In this document: positions 44,701-51,965 of the stretch, piece after piece
How positions within the stretch are numbered: the stretch's first letter is position 1
Layout: each line of letters opens with the position of its first letter
NCBI RefSeq assembly: GCF_000374185.1
Contig: NZ_KB910518.1
Span: 1,606,546 to 1,670,545, forward strand
Direction of reading: 5' to 3'
DNA: 64,000 nt
Source: Paenibacillus sp. HW567
GTDB taxonomy: Bacteria > Bacillota > Bacilli > Paenibacillales > Paenibacillaceae
Made by a program: the position numbers and the translations under genes
The notes under the pieces: model-generated
Databases searched by the model: none
What the model was told of the DNA's origin: nothing
What the model saw: only the letters and a program-made list of their open reading frames with translations

Positions 44701-45345
44701 CTCAATACGAAGCTGGCAACGCCGACTCCGACGCCAACACCAACGCCGTCAGCGTCACCGATAGCGTCGGCAACGCCAGTAGTATCGGCATCACCGGAAG
44801 TATCGGCATCACCGATAGCGTCAGCAACGCCTGTAGTGTCGGCATCACCGGAAGTATCGGCATCACCGGTAGTGTCGGCAACGCCGGTAGTGTCTGCGTC
44901 ACCAGGATCGAGTGCAGTTCCTACTGTGGCACCAACGCCGGGAGCGCCTGCAACACCGTCTCCCACACCTACTGCAGCACCCACTGCGGTGAGTCCTGTC
45001 GGTACTGTCGCACCAACACCGGGAGCTTCCCAGATCCCCGGAGTAATTATTAATGATGATCCTGTTCCTGCCGGTGCTGCTCAGACGGCTGCACCGACGG
45101 TTTCACCAACGGTTTCACCAACGGTTTCACCAACACCGCCAGCAGATAATGGGGTTGAAATTGACGATGATGAGGTTCCGGTAGGCGCCGTTAAAGACCC
45201 TGCAAGCGGCGGCAAGCTGCCAGAGACCGGAGGCAAGCTGCCGCAGACCGGAGAAAGCAGCCCGATGCCGATCTATCTGGCAGGTCTTGGACTGATTCTT
45301 GCCGGCTTTATTCTCAGCCGGGTATTCAAACGGTCTAAAGAATAG
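41764..45345 (+). CDS. LPXTG cell-wall-anchored surface protein with repeated adhesin domains
   Basis: Secreted, sortase-anchored protein of 1193 residues. A Sec signal (1-32, ending TQVKA) leads to five tandem domains of 130-145 residues, each closing with a strand such as AYRIAYTT (277), AYRIEYQT (420), TYTITYTT (549), PYYIVFKT (694) and AYILEYQS (837). They resemble collagen-adhesin/fimbrial isopeptide domains. A SpaA/Cna-B-like domain follows at 892-982 (LTVHKLDAADN with candidate isopeptide Lys and LIEKEAPEGYALD with the Glu). Residues 984-1150 are a Pro/Thr/Ser/Ala linker. The C-terminus has LPETG (1152) and LPQTG (1159) only two residues apart, a membrane helix and the basic tail FKRSKE. 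No sortase gene is near. Adhesion is the likely role; the ligand is unknown. Confidence 0.9.
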   Translation: MVKKRLSMAVVILMLFVQYAYGIGFTTQVKAAPIENDRDIITSVSMAVYGADGQTVTDNVYEVGANVKLDYTWSLPNGHGYSAGDTFTFQIPAQFELFNDISGPLVSDDGEVGSFSVSQSTHQVVMTFNNYIETHDNVQGTLSINTKFDKQVITGSTVQEIQFPVGGGIQTVTVIFKPSVGSTIEKKGVSSGFNADHIQWTVDVNKKLEHVANAVVTDPIPSGLSLDSTVTLAVYQLGVQLDGTVTVGALLDSSKYTAEVSGGKLTVNFTDPVIGSAYRIAYTTAIVDDSRSSFTNTAAFTGDGRDPVSSSATVTVERGGSLKKMATAYDWGSQTVFWAIEYNYNNKKIPQGSAVLKDLFDASQRLAIGTVVVYPVTLDAAGTATKGTPLVNNVDYTITGLGIVGKNGFKLEFTGGISSAYRIEYQTISQSRVFKDTTITNTVSDSTYSAEAKQLIRPAIIYKNLSGIDYKNKTAVWKITVNGDNYPMREVAVTDSFPQGGLKFVPGTLVVRDLLGTVLNASAYTLEYSTPVQPNAGFKLKFASPIRDTYTITYTTQFNNDWLNGNTDNFINNARVDWKDIEGPPLWTEAQGLFIPRSEMKNNGFKAGNYNASAKEITWTVGVNYNSKEIAAPNVTDILNSGQSLVPGSLKVYNMNVNAKGDPSQGSEVSSSAFSYSVSGNELKVVFAEPISSPYYIVFKTSLEGQLVGTSVFNTAKLLDGAKKVSKNLTASVNIPHGDEYVHKEGRQNGDKLDWTITINRTQSYVKNAVVRDYPSSNQILLPASLHLYPAAAAANGEVTKSGAELVKDADYTLNISMDADGKQSFVLSFLHDINSAYILEYQSLIVANSGDKLVNSVFFDGINIAWGTKYTTKEVIVGVSSGSGTGSGVRGTLTVHKLDAADNQLALSGATFELYRLNAAERVLVNTRTTDAAGNAVFNNLWLGNYILIEKEAPEGYALDTKEYPVTIGSSANINLTVLNTKLATPTPTPTPTPSASPIASATPVVSASPEVSASPIASATPVVSASPEVSASPVVSATPVVSASPGSSAVPTVAPTPGAPATPSPTPTAAPTAVSPVGTVAPTPGASQIPGVIINDDPVPAGAAQTAAPTVSPTVSPTVSPTPPADNGVEIDDDEVPVGAVKDPASGGKLPETGGKLPQTGESSPMPIYLAGLGLILAGFILSRVFKRSKE

Positions 45346-45358
45346 ACCATTTGCTAGC

Positions 45359-45399
45359 TAAAGAGCACGCGGCAGATCATCTGCTGTGTGCTCTTTTTT
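45359..45399 (+). terminator. Rho-independent terminator after the surface-protein gene
   Basis: AAAGAGCAC-G-CGGCAGAT pairs with ATCTGCTG-TGTGCTCTTT, followed by a long T-run. Confidence 0.92.
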
Positions 45400-45628
45400 T
45401 GGCGGGCTTCAGCCTGATGAGCACGCGAAGCGTGGGAATCAAAAGACCACCTGCTATGCGGTTTACCCAAGCCCCCTTTGGTGGATATTAGGCAAAGCTA
45501 CTAGATCGTCAGACTATACATGTAGGAGTTCAAACGGTTCTCCTCCGAACAAATTAGGCGTGGAGAACCCATTGCAGGCGTGTCGTATCAGGCTCCACGA
45601 ACAGAATCATTTCCTGATCGGAAGAGTC

Positions 45629-45685
45629 TGCCTGCTTGCCTGCTTGCCTGCTTGTCTGGTTGTCTGGTTGTCTGGTTGTATGCTT
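45629..45685. repeat. 8-bp tandem repeat tract (CCTGCTTG then TCTGGTTG units)
   Basis: Three units of CCTGCTTG are followed by three of TCTGGTTG and a variant TATGCTTG. All share the frame xxTGxTTG. It lies in non-coding DNA and is likely prone to slippage. Confidence 0.9.
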
Positions 45686-45689
45686 GTAA

Positions 45690-45869
45690 ACGGACCGAGC
45701 CGCTCTTATTTCCACTGGAAGTCATTTTTCCGCAAGTGAACGGACTCCAGAGCCTTTATGGATAAACATTCACCCCAAATGTACCTGCCGGAGTGGCGAT
45801 AAGCGCGTTACAGTCCGTTAGCCCGGCTAAATGTATCCTTTTCGGGAAGATAGGGGCTTTTCGGTCCGT
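45690..45869. repeat. Long imperfect palindrome, 180 bp
   Basis: Outer arms ACGGACCGA (45690-45698) and TCGGTCCGT (45861-45869) and inner arms AACGGACT (45739-45746) and AGTCCGTT (45812-45819) are perfect inverted repeats with nearly equal spacing (49 and 50 bp), and the sequence between them also pairs in part. No convincing gene covers it. It looks like a dispersed palindromic element. Confidence 0.7.
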
Positions 45870-46042
45870 AAGGAACAGGAGGATGGATATCGACGAATGC
45901 CACTCCCACCCAACCACGAAGGCTCTGTCCTAAGCCGCAGATGTAGAACTGATATGTACTAGCTAGCACATGAATTATACTCGAGGCCTATGTTCAATGG
46001 GGCAGTGGGTTGCTAGGGGAAGAATAGCTGTTGCCAGCGCAG

Positions 46043-46225
46043 GAACAACGTCAGAAATGCCGTTGTTAGAAGCCGAACCACCGGCTAGCCCGGAACAACG
46101 TCAGAGCTGCCGTTGATAGAAGCCGATCTACCAGCTAGCCCGGGGACAACGTCAGAACTGCCGTTGATAGAAGCTGAGCCCTCGGCTAGCCCGGGACAAC
46201 GTCAAAACTGCCGTTGATAGAAGCC
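46043..46225. repeat. Four tandem repeats of about 50 bp
   Basis: ACAACGTCAGAACTGCCGTT-type units begin at 46045, 46095, 46146 and 46196, so the period is 50-51 bp; the fourth is cut short. Each unit contains two small dyads, AACG/CGTT and AGCCG/CGGCT, then GGCTAGCCCGG. Units differ at several positions, one change (AGCTGA with TCGGCT) keeping pairing through G-U. There are no spacers, so it is not a CRISPR array. Confidence 0.92.
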
Positions 46226-46328
46226 AGCGGCCGCTTGTTCCGCGAGGCTAAGGGGCACTCCCGCCGCCTGCTTTCAGCCCGGCGGTTTTCCCGCCGGCCT
46301 GCATTGCCCGTGCAGCAGGCGATGGCCC

Positions 46329-47669
46329 TCAGGCATGAAGCCGTGCCTCGGCTTCGCGTTTCTGCACTGCCTCCTGCTCGCTGCCGCTCTTAAGTCCTCT
46401 CCGTCCCAGCAGAGTGACAACTAGAATTGCTAATCCGGAAGCCAGCAACAGGAACTCGGACGGAATCCGGTCCACGAGTACTCCGAACAGAATCATCCCA
46501 AGCGGCGCGATTGCCCCGGATGCTGTCTCGGCAACGGCGAACACCCGTCCGCGATACTCCTCTTCAATTATTTGCTGCAAATAGACCTGAATTGGAATAT
46601 TGATATTCATCACCGTGACGCCGACAAGAAACATCAGTACAAGCAGGAGAATAAAAGCGGAAGTGCTGCTAATGGAAAATACCAGAGGAAACGCCATGCC
46701 GAGGAACAGCAGACCAAGTGTGCACAGGCCCCGAATCAGGGAGCCGGTGGGATTGTTGCTTTGACGGCGGACGGTCAGCAGCAGGGACATAGTCAGCATG
46801 CCCGCTCCCAGCATGGCCTCAATTATGCCATATTGCCCGGAAGTGAGCGAGAGAAGCTGTATAGCGACATAGGGCAGCACAATATCTAGGGATACGACGA
46901 AAAAATTGACCCAGAACACGATAATAATTACAGCGCGGATGATGGGCATTTTAAAAACATAGGAGATGCCCCCGGCAAGACTGTCCCGCAACTCTGCGAG
47001 CACATGTGAGCGTACCTGCGGGGCTGGCTCTTCCGCTGCCGAATGGGAGGTTTCGCCGTGATCTGCCGTATCCACAGTTGGCTTGAACCGCAGTCCGCAG
47101 CTCATAAGGGTTGAAACGGCGAAGCCGGCTGCATTCAGCAGCATGAACAGCTTCAGGGAGACGATGGCGTACAGCATGCCGCCTAGTACGGGGGCGAGCA
47201 GGTTGCCGATGGAGCCGGCGATTTGATTGAGTGAGCCGGCGCGCTGGATCTGGTCTTCATCCACAAGCTGCATCAGGGAGGAAGAGACGGAGATTCCGTA
47301 GAAGGTGGAGCATATGGCCAGCAGAACCAAAGAGGCGTAGATGGGAATCAGAGAGACGCCTTCAACAGAGACGGTCAGAAAAGCAAGCAGCAGCGTAAGT
47401 ACGGCAGCAAGGTCAGAGCAGATCAGCAGCATGCGGCGGTTCATCCGGTCTGCCATCACACCGGCGAAAGGCGCGAGCAGAATCCGGGGCAGCAGCCCGC
47501 ATACCATTGTAATGGCGAAGCTTCCGCCGGAGCCTGTGAGGTTCAGGATATATAACCCTACTACAAAGGTATACATTCCGGAGCCCAGCATGGAGGCCAG
47601 CTTGCCGGCGAAGAACAGGAGCATATTCCGGTTGCTTGGCGACGGGAAAATAGCGTTTTTAGTGCTCAT
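46329..47669 (-). CDS. MFS transporter (macrolide-efflux-like)
   Basis: Membrane transporter of 446 residues with twelve predicted helices. The MFS motif A between helices 2 and 3 reads GVMADRMNRRMLL (residues about 70-82). The pattern ALSLMQLVDEDQIQRAGSLNQI and the C-terminal half match the MFS branch that includes MefA/H+-driven drug exporters. The ATG at 47669 (MSTKNAIFP) has GGAGTGA upstream; an ATG at 47690 has none. It is divergent from an XRE-TPR regulator, with two matching palindromes in the gap, so local repression or activation is likely. The substrate is unknown. Confidence 0.92.
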   Translation of the reverse strand: MSTKNAIFPSPSNRNMLLFFAGKLASMLGSGMYTFVVGLYILNLTGSGGSFAITMVCGLLPRILLAPFAGVMADRMNRRMLLICSDLAAVLTLLLAFLTVSVEGVSLIPIYASLVLLAICSTFYGISVSSSLMQLVDEDQIQRAGSLNQIAGSIGNLLAPVLGGMLYAIVSLKLFMLLNAAGFAVSTLMSCGLRFKPTVDTADHGETSHSAAEEPAPQVRSHVLAELRDSLAGGISYVFKMPIIRAVIIIVFWVNFFVVSLDIVLPYVAIQLLSLTSGQYGIIEAMLGAGMLTMSLLLTVRRQSNNPTGSLIRGLCTLGLLFLGMAFPLVFSISSTSAFILLLVLMFLVGVTVMNINIPIQVYLQQIIEEEYRGRVFAVAETASGAIAPLGMILFGVLVDRIPSEFLLLASGLAILVVTLLGRRGLKSGSEQEAVQKREAEARLHA

Positions 47670-47691
47670 GTGAATCACTCCATTCAACAAA

Positions 47692-47710
47692 AGTTAAATT
47701 TAATTAAACT
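47692..47710. promoter_or_regulatory. Operator-like palindrome 1 (AGTTAAATTTAATTAAACT)
   Basis: A 19-bp near-perfect dyad AGTTwAAT-x-ATTwAACT just upstream of the MFS start. It is repeated with the same half-sites 54 bp away, which is the pattern of a dimeric regulator binding on one face of the helix. Confidence 0.6.
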
Positions 47711-47745
47711 TATTTTAAACTCGAAGAGCTAATTTCGCAACATAA

Positions 47746-47764
47746 AGTTTAATATTATTTAACT
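47746..47764. promoter_or_regulatory. Operator-like palindrome 2 (AGTTTAATATTATTTAACT)
   Basis: A second 19-bp dyad of the same family, centre 54 bp from the first and 67 bp ahead of the regulator start. Best candidate site for the XRE-TPR protein encoded at 47831. Confidence 0.6.
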
Positions 47765-47830
47765 TAACTTTTATAGAGCTTACTGGTACGCTATACTGGA
47801 GATTAAGACGGACAAAAGGATGGCACTCAT

Positions 47831-49042
47831 ATGACAACCAAACTAACGCTAGGAGATAAAGTCAAGCATTTGCGCAGAACCAAGGGGCTTACGCAGAGTG
47901 ACCTGGCCGGAGAAGACATGACCAAAAGTATGCTCAGCCAAATCGAAAACGGCCGGGCGCTGCCTTCCATGCGCAGTCTGCAAATACTGGCTGCACGGCT
48001 TGGAGTGGATGCGGGTTATTTCCTTGAAGAGGAGCAGAGCGGGGACCTGCCCCGCCTGGTCCGCGACATTGAGGCCATGCATAAGCAAAAGAATTACCAG
48101 TCGATTGTTCTCACTGTTAAACCGCTTATGGAAGGGAAGCTGCCAATGACTGTGGATGCCGCCCGGCTGATGGAGTTCTACGTGGACGCCTGTTATTACA
48201 CAGGAGAGGATGGCTGGGAAGAGGTGATTCAGCGGGCAGTGGAGATCTATGAGCGGTTCAATCTATATGTGGAAAGTGTCAAAGTCCAGTATATGGCTTA
48301 TGCGCTACTGTTCGCCCAAAGCAGGTACAAGGACAGTCTTGAGCTGATCCTCCGTCTTAGGGAAGATTATGTGAGCAAAAAAGTCGGCAACGACTTTTTA
48401 TTCGAAATTGAGCTCCATTATGCGCACAGCGTTACTTTATCGGCGCTGGGTGACTATGACGGGAGCCGGGAGGCTGCGCTCGAAGCAATTAAGCTGTCAC
48501 GGGAGCAAGGTGTTTATTATTTAACGGACCATTTGTACCGCGTGTTGTCCAATCTTGCCCAGTTGTCCGGGAATCTGGATGAGGCGAAAATGTACCTGGT
48601 TAAAGCAGGGCTGTATGTGCAGCTTACAGAGGATGACTTGTCAATACAGCTTGTCCGGCTGTCCGAGATCAGACAGGCTAATGTGGAGCAGCGCTATGAA
48701 GAGGCATTGTTGCTGGCACAGCAGGTTCGGCCTCAAATCAAGGGAAGCAGGTATGAGTCGAACTGGTACCTTCAGACCGGAATTGCCCTGTATCATCTGG
48801 GGCGGGATGAGGAAGCGCTGGCGAATCTCTCCAAAGTTACTTTGCCTGATGATGCCTACCATCCGCTGGACCGTGCAGGCTTTTTCACCGTTTACGCCTA
48901 CAAAGCCAAAATCTACGCCGGACACGGGAAGATGGAGGAGGCGCGCCAGCAGTCGCAGATTGCTTACGAACGGGTAAGAGAATATCCTCCTTCCGCATAC
49001 ACCCAGTTTATCGAAGCCACTTTCCTGGAGCTGCACCCTTAA
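47831..49042 (+). CDS. XRE-family regulator with TPR domain (RNPP-like)
   Basis: Cytoplasmic regulator of 403 residues. A helix-turn-helix of the XRE type lies at residues 8-62 (LGDKVKHLRRTKGLTQSDLAG; MLSQIENGRALPSMRSLQIL). The rest is a chain of helical repeats of TPR type (for example YVDACYYTGEDGWEEVIQRAVEIYERF and LHYAHSVTLSALGDYDGSREAALEAIKL). Proteins of this build often respond to short signalling peptides, but no peptide-precursor gene was seen next to it. It is divergent from the MFS gene and probably controls it through the paired palindromes. AAAGGATGG precedes the ATG. Confidence 0.92.
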   Translation: MTTKLTLGDKVKHLRRTKGLTQSDLAGEDMTKSMLSQIENGRALPSMRSLQILAARLGVDAGYFLEEEQSGDLPRLVRDIEAMHKQKNYQSIVLTVKPLMEGKLPMTVDAARLMEFYVDACYYTGEDGWEEVIQRAVEIYERFNLYVESVKVQYMAYALLFAQSRYKDSLELILRLREDYVSKKVGNDFLFEIELHYAHSVTLSALGDYDGSREAALEAIKLSREQGVYYLTDHLYRVLSNLAQLSGNLDEAKMYLVKAGLYVQLTEDDLSIQLVRLSEIRQANVEQRYEEALLLAQQVRPQIKGSRYESNWYLQTGIALYHLGRDEEALANLSKVTLPDDAYHPLDRAGFFTVYAYKAKIYAGHGKMEEARQQSQIAYERVREYPPSAYTQFIEATFLELHP

Positions 49043-49120
49043 GCCTGTCTTAAATTTTTCTTGAAAAGTCTGCAGAAATGCTATAATAACTTTAAATTCA
49101 GGATTTCGGAGGGATAGAGA

Positions 49121-49525
49121 ATGTGGAAGGAATTTAAAAGCTTTGCGCTGAAAGGAAATGTGCTTGATCTGGCGGTTGCGGTAGTGATTGGGGCGGCTTT
49201 TGGTAAAATTGTCTCTTCGCTGGTTACGGACATCATTATGCCGCTTATCGGTATCCTTACTGGAGGCATAGATTTGAAGGGGCTTAATTTTCATTATGGA
49301 AAGGCGAGTGTCAATTACGGGATATTCCTGCAGTCTGTTGTTGATTTCTTTATCATCTCCTTCTCGATCTTTATGGTCATCAAGCTGGCGAGCCGGTTTA
49401 AGCGCAAGGAAACGGTAAAAGAAGAGGTCGCTGAGGCGCCTGCACCAACACCGGAGGTGGCTTTGCTGTCGGAAATTCGTGATTTGCTCAGCGCCGGCAA
49501 GCGGAATGAAGCTGACCCGGAGTGA
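49121..49525 (+). CDS. mscL: Large-conductance mechanosensitive channel
   Basis: Membrane channel subunit of 134 residues that opens under membrane tension and releases solutes on osmotic downshock; it forms pentamers. The N-terminal amphipathic helix and pore helix [30 protein letters not shown] (split at residues 5-34) are classical, followed by the periplasmic loop, the second helix [17 protein letters not shown] and a cytoplasmic helix rich in Glu/Lys. GGAGGG precedes the ATG. Confidence 0.97.
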   Translation: MWKEFKSFALKGNVLDLAVAVVIGAAFGKIVSSLVTDIIMPLIGILTGGIDLKGLNFHYGKASVNYGIFLQSVVDFFIISFSIFMVIKLASRFKRKETVKEEVAEAPAPTPEVALLSEIRDLLSAGKRNEADPE

Positions 49526-49627
49526 GGAAGCAGCATTTTTTTGAATACAACCGGGTACAGAGTGAATAAATTCAGCCTTGAGATTTCACAATAAGCAGGA
49601 TGTGAATTCACATAAGGTGGTTTTTCC

Positions 49628-50839
49628 ATGAAAGGTATAAAAGGGGCATTGATTGCTCTGGCTTCTATTCCGCTGATTATGACACTTGGGAATTCCATGC
49701 TGCTTCCTGTATTGCCGCAAATATCCAAAGAGCTGGGTATCAATGCTTTTCAAGTCAGTATGATCATTACCGTTTATGGCCTTATAGCCATCCTGATGAT
49801 TCCAATTGCCGGGTATTTATCTGACCGTTTTGGACGCAAAATCGTGATTCTGCCCAGCCTCATCCTCGCTGCCTTAGGTGGAACGGTCTGTGTTATAGCT
49901 GCCTGGTTCTTTACCGGGGGGATCGCTTATTGGATAATACTGGGGGGGCGTTTGCTTCAGGGGGTTGGAGCAGCAGGCGCATTTCCGATTGTACTTCCTT
50001 TGGTAGGGGATCTGTTCAAGGATGAAAAGCAGGTCAGTAAAGGCTTGGGAATCATTGAAACCTCCAATACCTTCGGAAAGGTATTAAGTCCAATTCTGGG
50101 TGCTTATTTGGGTACATTGCTGTGGTATGCGCCTTTTATAGCTATTCCGGTCCTTTGTCTGATTTCTTTTGTGCTGGTTCTGCTTCTTGTTCAAAAACCA
50201 AAGACAGGCGGGCAGGCTGCCAAAAAGAGCCTTGGGCAATTTTTAACCGCTATAAAAGAAATCTTGCATGAGAAGGGCCGCTGGCTGTATGCAATATTCG
50301 CGATTGGCGGAATATGTATGTTTGTAACCTTCGGGGTGCTGTTCTATTTATCCGAGACCCTGGAAGCAAAGCATAATCTTCATGGAGCCTCAAAAGGATT
50401 TGTGCTGGCTATTCCCCTTGCCTTGCTGTGCCTGGCTTCTTACGGGAGCGGAAAGATCATCGGGAAGAATAAAATAGTAATGAAATGGCTTGGCTTCGGT
50501 GGAATGGCACTGCTCACTGCGGCAATGTTCATTGCTTGCTTTGGCGAAAATATTTATTTTATTGTAGGGTTCTTATGTCTTAGCGGCATTGGGATTGGGG
50601 CAGTCTTGCCTTGTATGGATGCATTAATTACGGAGGGTATTGAAAAAGACAACCGGGGTACGATCACCTCCCTTTATAGCAGTATGAGGTTTATCGGGGT
50701 TGCGCTGGGGCCGCCGGTTGTTTCGCTCCTGATGAACCGGGCTCATTGGGTCTTATTTGGCACAATGGCCGCCGTGGGGGCAGCCGGTGGAATGCTGTCC
50801 TTATTCGCCGTAACTCCAAGCAAGGAGACTGGGGAATGA
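49628..50839 (+). CDS. MFS transporter (YmfD/Bcr-like exporter)
   Basis: Transporter of 403 residues with twelve helices. Motif A GYLSDRFGRKIVILP stands at about residues 60-74, and the antiporter-type motif C region RLLQGVGAAGAFPIVLPLVGD near 110-130. It belongs to the 12-helix drug-export branch; by overall pattern it resembles Bacillus YmfD, a bacillibactin exporter, but that is a weak reading. AAGGTGG precedes the ATG. Its GC content is lower than that of the sulfur operon downstream. Directly after its stop lies a 30-nt piece shared with the rib leader. Confidence 0.9.
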   Translation: MKGIKGALIALASIPLIMTLGNSMLLPVLPQISKELGINAFQVSMIITVYGLIAILMIPIAGYLSDRFGRKIVILPSLILAALGGTVCVIAAWFFTGGIAYWIILGGRLLQGVGAAGAFPIVLPLVGDLFKDEKQVSKGLGIIETSNTFGKVLSPILGAYLGTLLWYAPFIAIPVLCLISFVLVLLLVQKPKTGGQAAKKSLGQFLTAIKEILHEKGRWLYAIFAIGGICMFVTFGVLFYLSETLEAKHNLHGASKGFVLAIPLALLCLASYGSGKIIGKNKIVMKWLGFGGMALLTAAMFIACFGENIYFIVGFLCLSGIGIGAVLPCMDALITEGIEKDNRGTITSLYSSMRFIGVALGPPVVSLLMNRAHWVLFGTMAAVGAAGGMLSLFAVTPSKETGE

Positions 50840-50853
50840 AGAACGGTCACTAC

Positions 50854-50883
50854 AACTGAATATGTGATTTTCCTTCAGGGCAG
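50854..50883 (+). repeat. 30-nt copy of the 5' edge of the rib FMN-riboswitch leader
   Basis: Bases 50854-50883 and 62350-62379 agree at 28 of 30 positions, ending in TCCTTCAGGGCAG. At 62350 this leads into a full FMN riboswitch; here the aptamer is absent after the match. Confidence 0.8.
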
Positions 50884-50905
50884 AAAGAGTGCCCCTGATA
50901 AAATG

Positions 50906-50950
50906 AACCGCCAAAACCCTGTCATATCAAGGGATTTTGGCGGTTTTATT
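50906..50950 (+). terminator. Rho-independent terminator after the MFS gene
   Basis: AACCGCCAAAACCCT pairs with AGGGATTTTGGCGGTT, followed by TTATT. Confidence 0.9.
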
Positions 50951-51050
50951 GTGTGCAAAAAGAAGCGTTCATTACGCGGTCGTTCATAAAATCGCATTAT
51001 CTAGTGTTTATTTTGTGAAAAAAATCACTGTAATTATTATGAATCCTATA

Positions 51051-51079
51051 TTGACAATCGGAATAGTCGGTGATAGAGT
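51051..51079 (+). promoter_or_regulatory. Sigma-A promoter of the sulfur-scavenging operon
   Basis: TTGACA (51051-51056), a 17-bp spacer and TAGAGT (51074-51079). About 90 nt of leader follow before the first gene. I could not fit an S-box, T-box or other known sulfur-responsive leader; the CymR box was not securely recognised. Confidence 0.65.
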
Positions 51080-51170
51080 ACACTCAAGAATTTCACTATA
51101 TTCCTACTAGATTACTTGGTTATTTGTCGAATGGTCTCCGTAAGACATGTAACCTGACAAGCAGAAAGGG

Positions 51171-51965
51171 GTGGTTATCATCGGTGCAGTCTCTGCGTTG
51201 CTGGAAATCCGGGAGATGAACAAAAGCTTTACGATGGACGGGAAATCCGTTCAGGCTCTGCGCCGGATTGAGCTGGATGTGCAGGAAGGGGAGTTCGTCA
51301 CGATTATTGGGCCAAGCGGCTGCGGCAAAAGCACGCTGCTTCGGATCATTGCAGGGCTGGAGCAGGGAGAGCAGGGCAGCATCCGGCTTGCCGGTGAGCC
51401 GATTACCGGTCCGGGTATTGATAAAGGCTTTATTTTTCAAGAGCCGCGTTTGTTCCCGTGGCTGACAGTGGAGAAAAACATTGCTGCAGACCTGTCACTG
51501 CGCGACCCGGAGGTTCGCCGCCGTGTTGACGAGCTGATTGAGCTGGTCAGGCTGAAGGGCTTCGAGAAGGCTTATCCGAAGGAGCTGTCCGGGGGGATGG
51601 CACAGCGGGTCTCCATTGCGAGAGCGCTGCTGCGGAGTCCGAAGATTTTACTGCTGGATGAGCCCTTTGGGGCGCTGGACGCTTTTACCAGATCGCATAT
51701 GCAGGAAGTACTGCTGGATATTTGGAGGCGCAATGGCACGACGATGATTTTTGTAACCCATGACATTGATGAGGCGGTTTTCCTGGGCAGCACGATTCTC
51801 ATTCTGAAGCCGCGTCCCGGTGAGATTAAGAAGCGCGTGACGGTGGATTTGCCTTATCCGCGCAAAAAGTCCGGCTCAGGCTTTCAGGATTTCCGCTACA
51901 AGGTGTTAAGAGAATTCGAACAGGTCGATGAATTGACAATGGGTGAAGCGGGTGCAGGCATATGA
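51171..51965 (+). CDS. Sulfonate/nitrate/taurine-type ABC transporter ATP-binding protein
   Basis: ATPase of the importer, 264 residues. Walker [10 protein letters not shown] (residues about 46-54), Q-loop [13 protein letters not shown], signature [16 protein letters not shown] and Walker [13 protein letters not shown] are all intact, followed by the switch His in [11 protein letters not shown]. The sequence is of the SsuB/TauB type. The start is uncertain: the GTG at 51171 overlaps the AGAAAGGGG ribosome binding site, and the TTG at 51198 is the next usual codon. The permease gene overlaps its stop. Confidence 0.93.
   Translation: MVIIGAVSALLEIREMNKSFTMDGKSVQALRRIELDVQEGEFVTIIGPSGCGKSTLLRIIAGLEQGEQGSIRLAGEPITGPGIDKGFIFQEPRLFPWLTVEKNIAADLSLRDPEVRRRVDELIELVRLKGFEKAYPKELSGGMAQRVSIARALLRSPKILLLDEPFGALDAFTRSHMQEVLLDIWRRNGTTMIFVTHDIDEAVFLGSTILILKPRPGEIKKRVTVDLPYPRKKSGSGFQDFRYKVLREFEQVDELTMGEAGAGI

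Larger units (their letters stand above)
45400..46328. other. Non-coding repeat-rich gap of about 930 bp
   Basis: Apart from the 8-bp tract, the 180-bp palindrome and the 50-bp tandem repeats, no supported gene is seen. An open frame at 45386-45739 spans the terminator and the 8-bp tract, lacks a ribosome binding site and is not credible. No transposase remnant was recognised. Confidence 0.7.

Noticed and set aside
44601..44984. Minus-strand Gly/Asp-rich repeat frame opposite the surface-protein linker
   Set aside because: Antisense shadow of the Pro/Thr/Ser/Ala linker codons; low complexity only.
45386..45739. 117-residue protein with Cys/Leu-rich segment
   Set aside because: Begins inside the terminator of the surface-protein gene, spans the octanucleotide tract and has no ribosome binding site.
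46043..46225. CRISPR array
   Set aside because: Units are contiguous, diverged and without unique spacers; no cas genes are near.
51080..51170. SAM (S-box) riboswitch ahead of the sulfur operon
   Set aside because: The leader is only about 90 nt and lacks the conserved S-box blocks.
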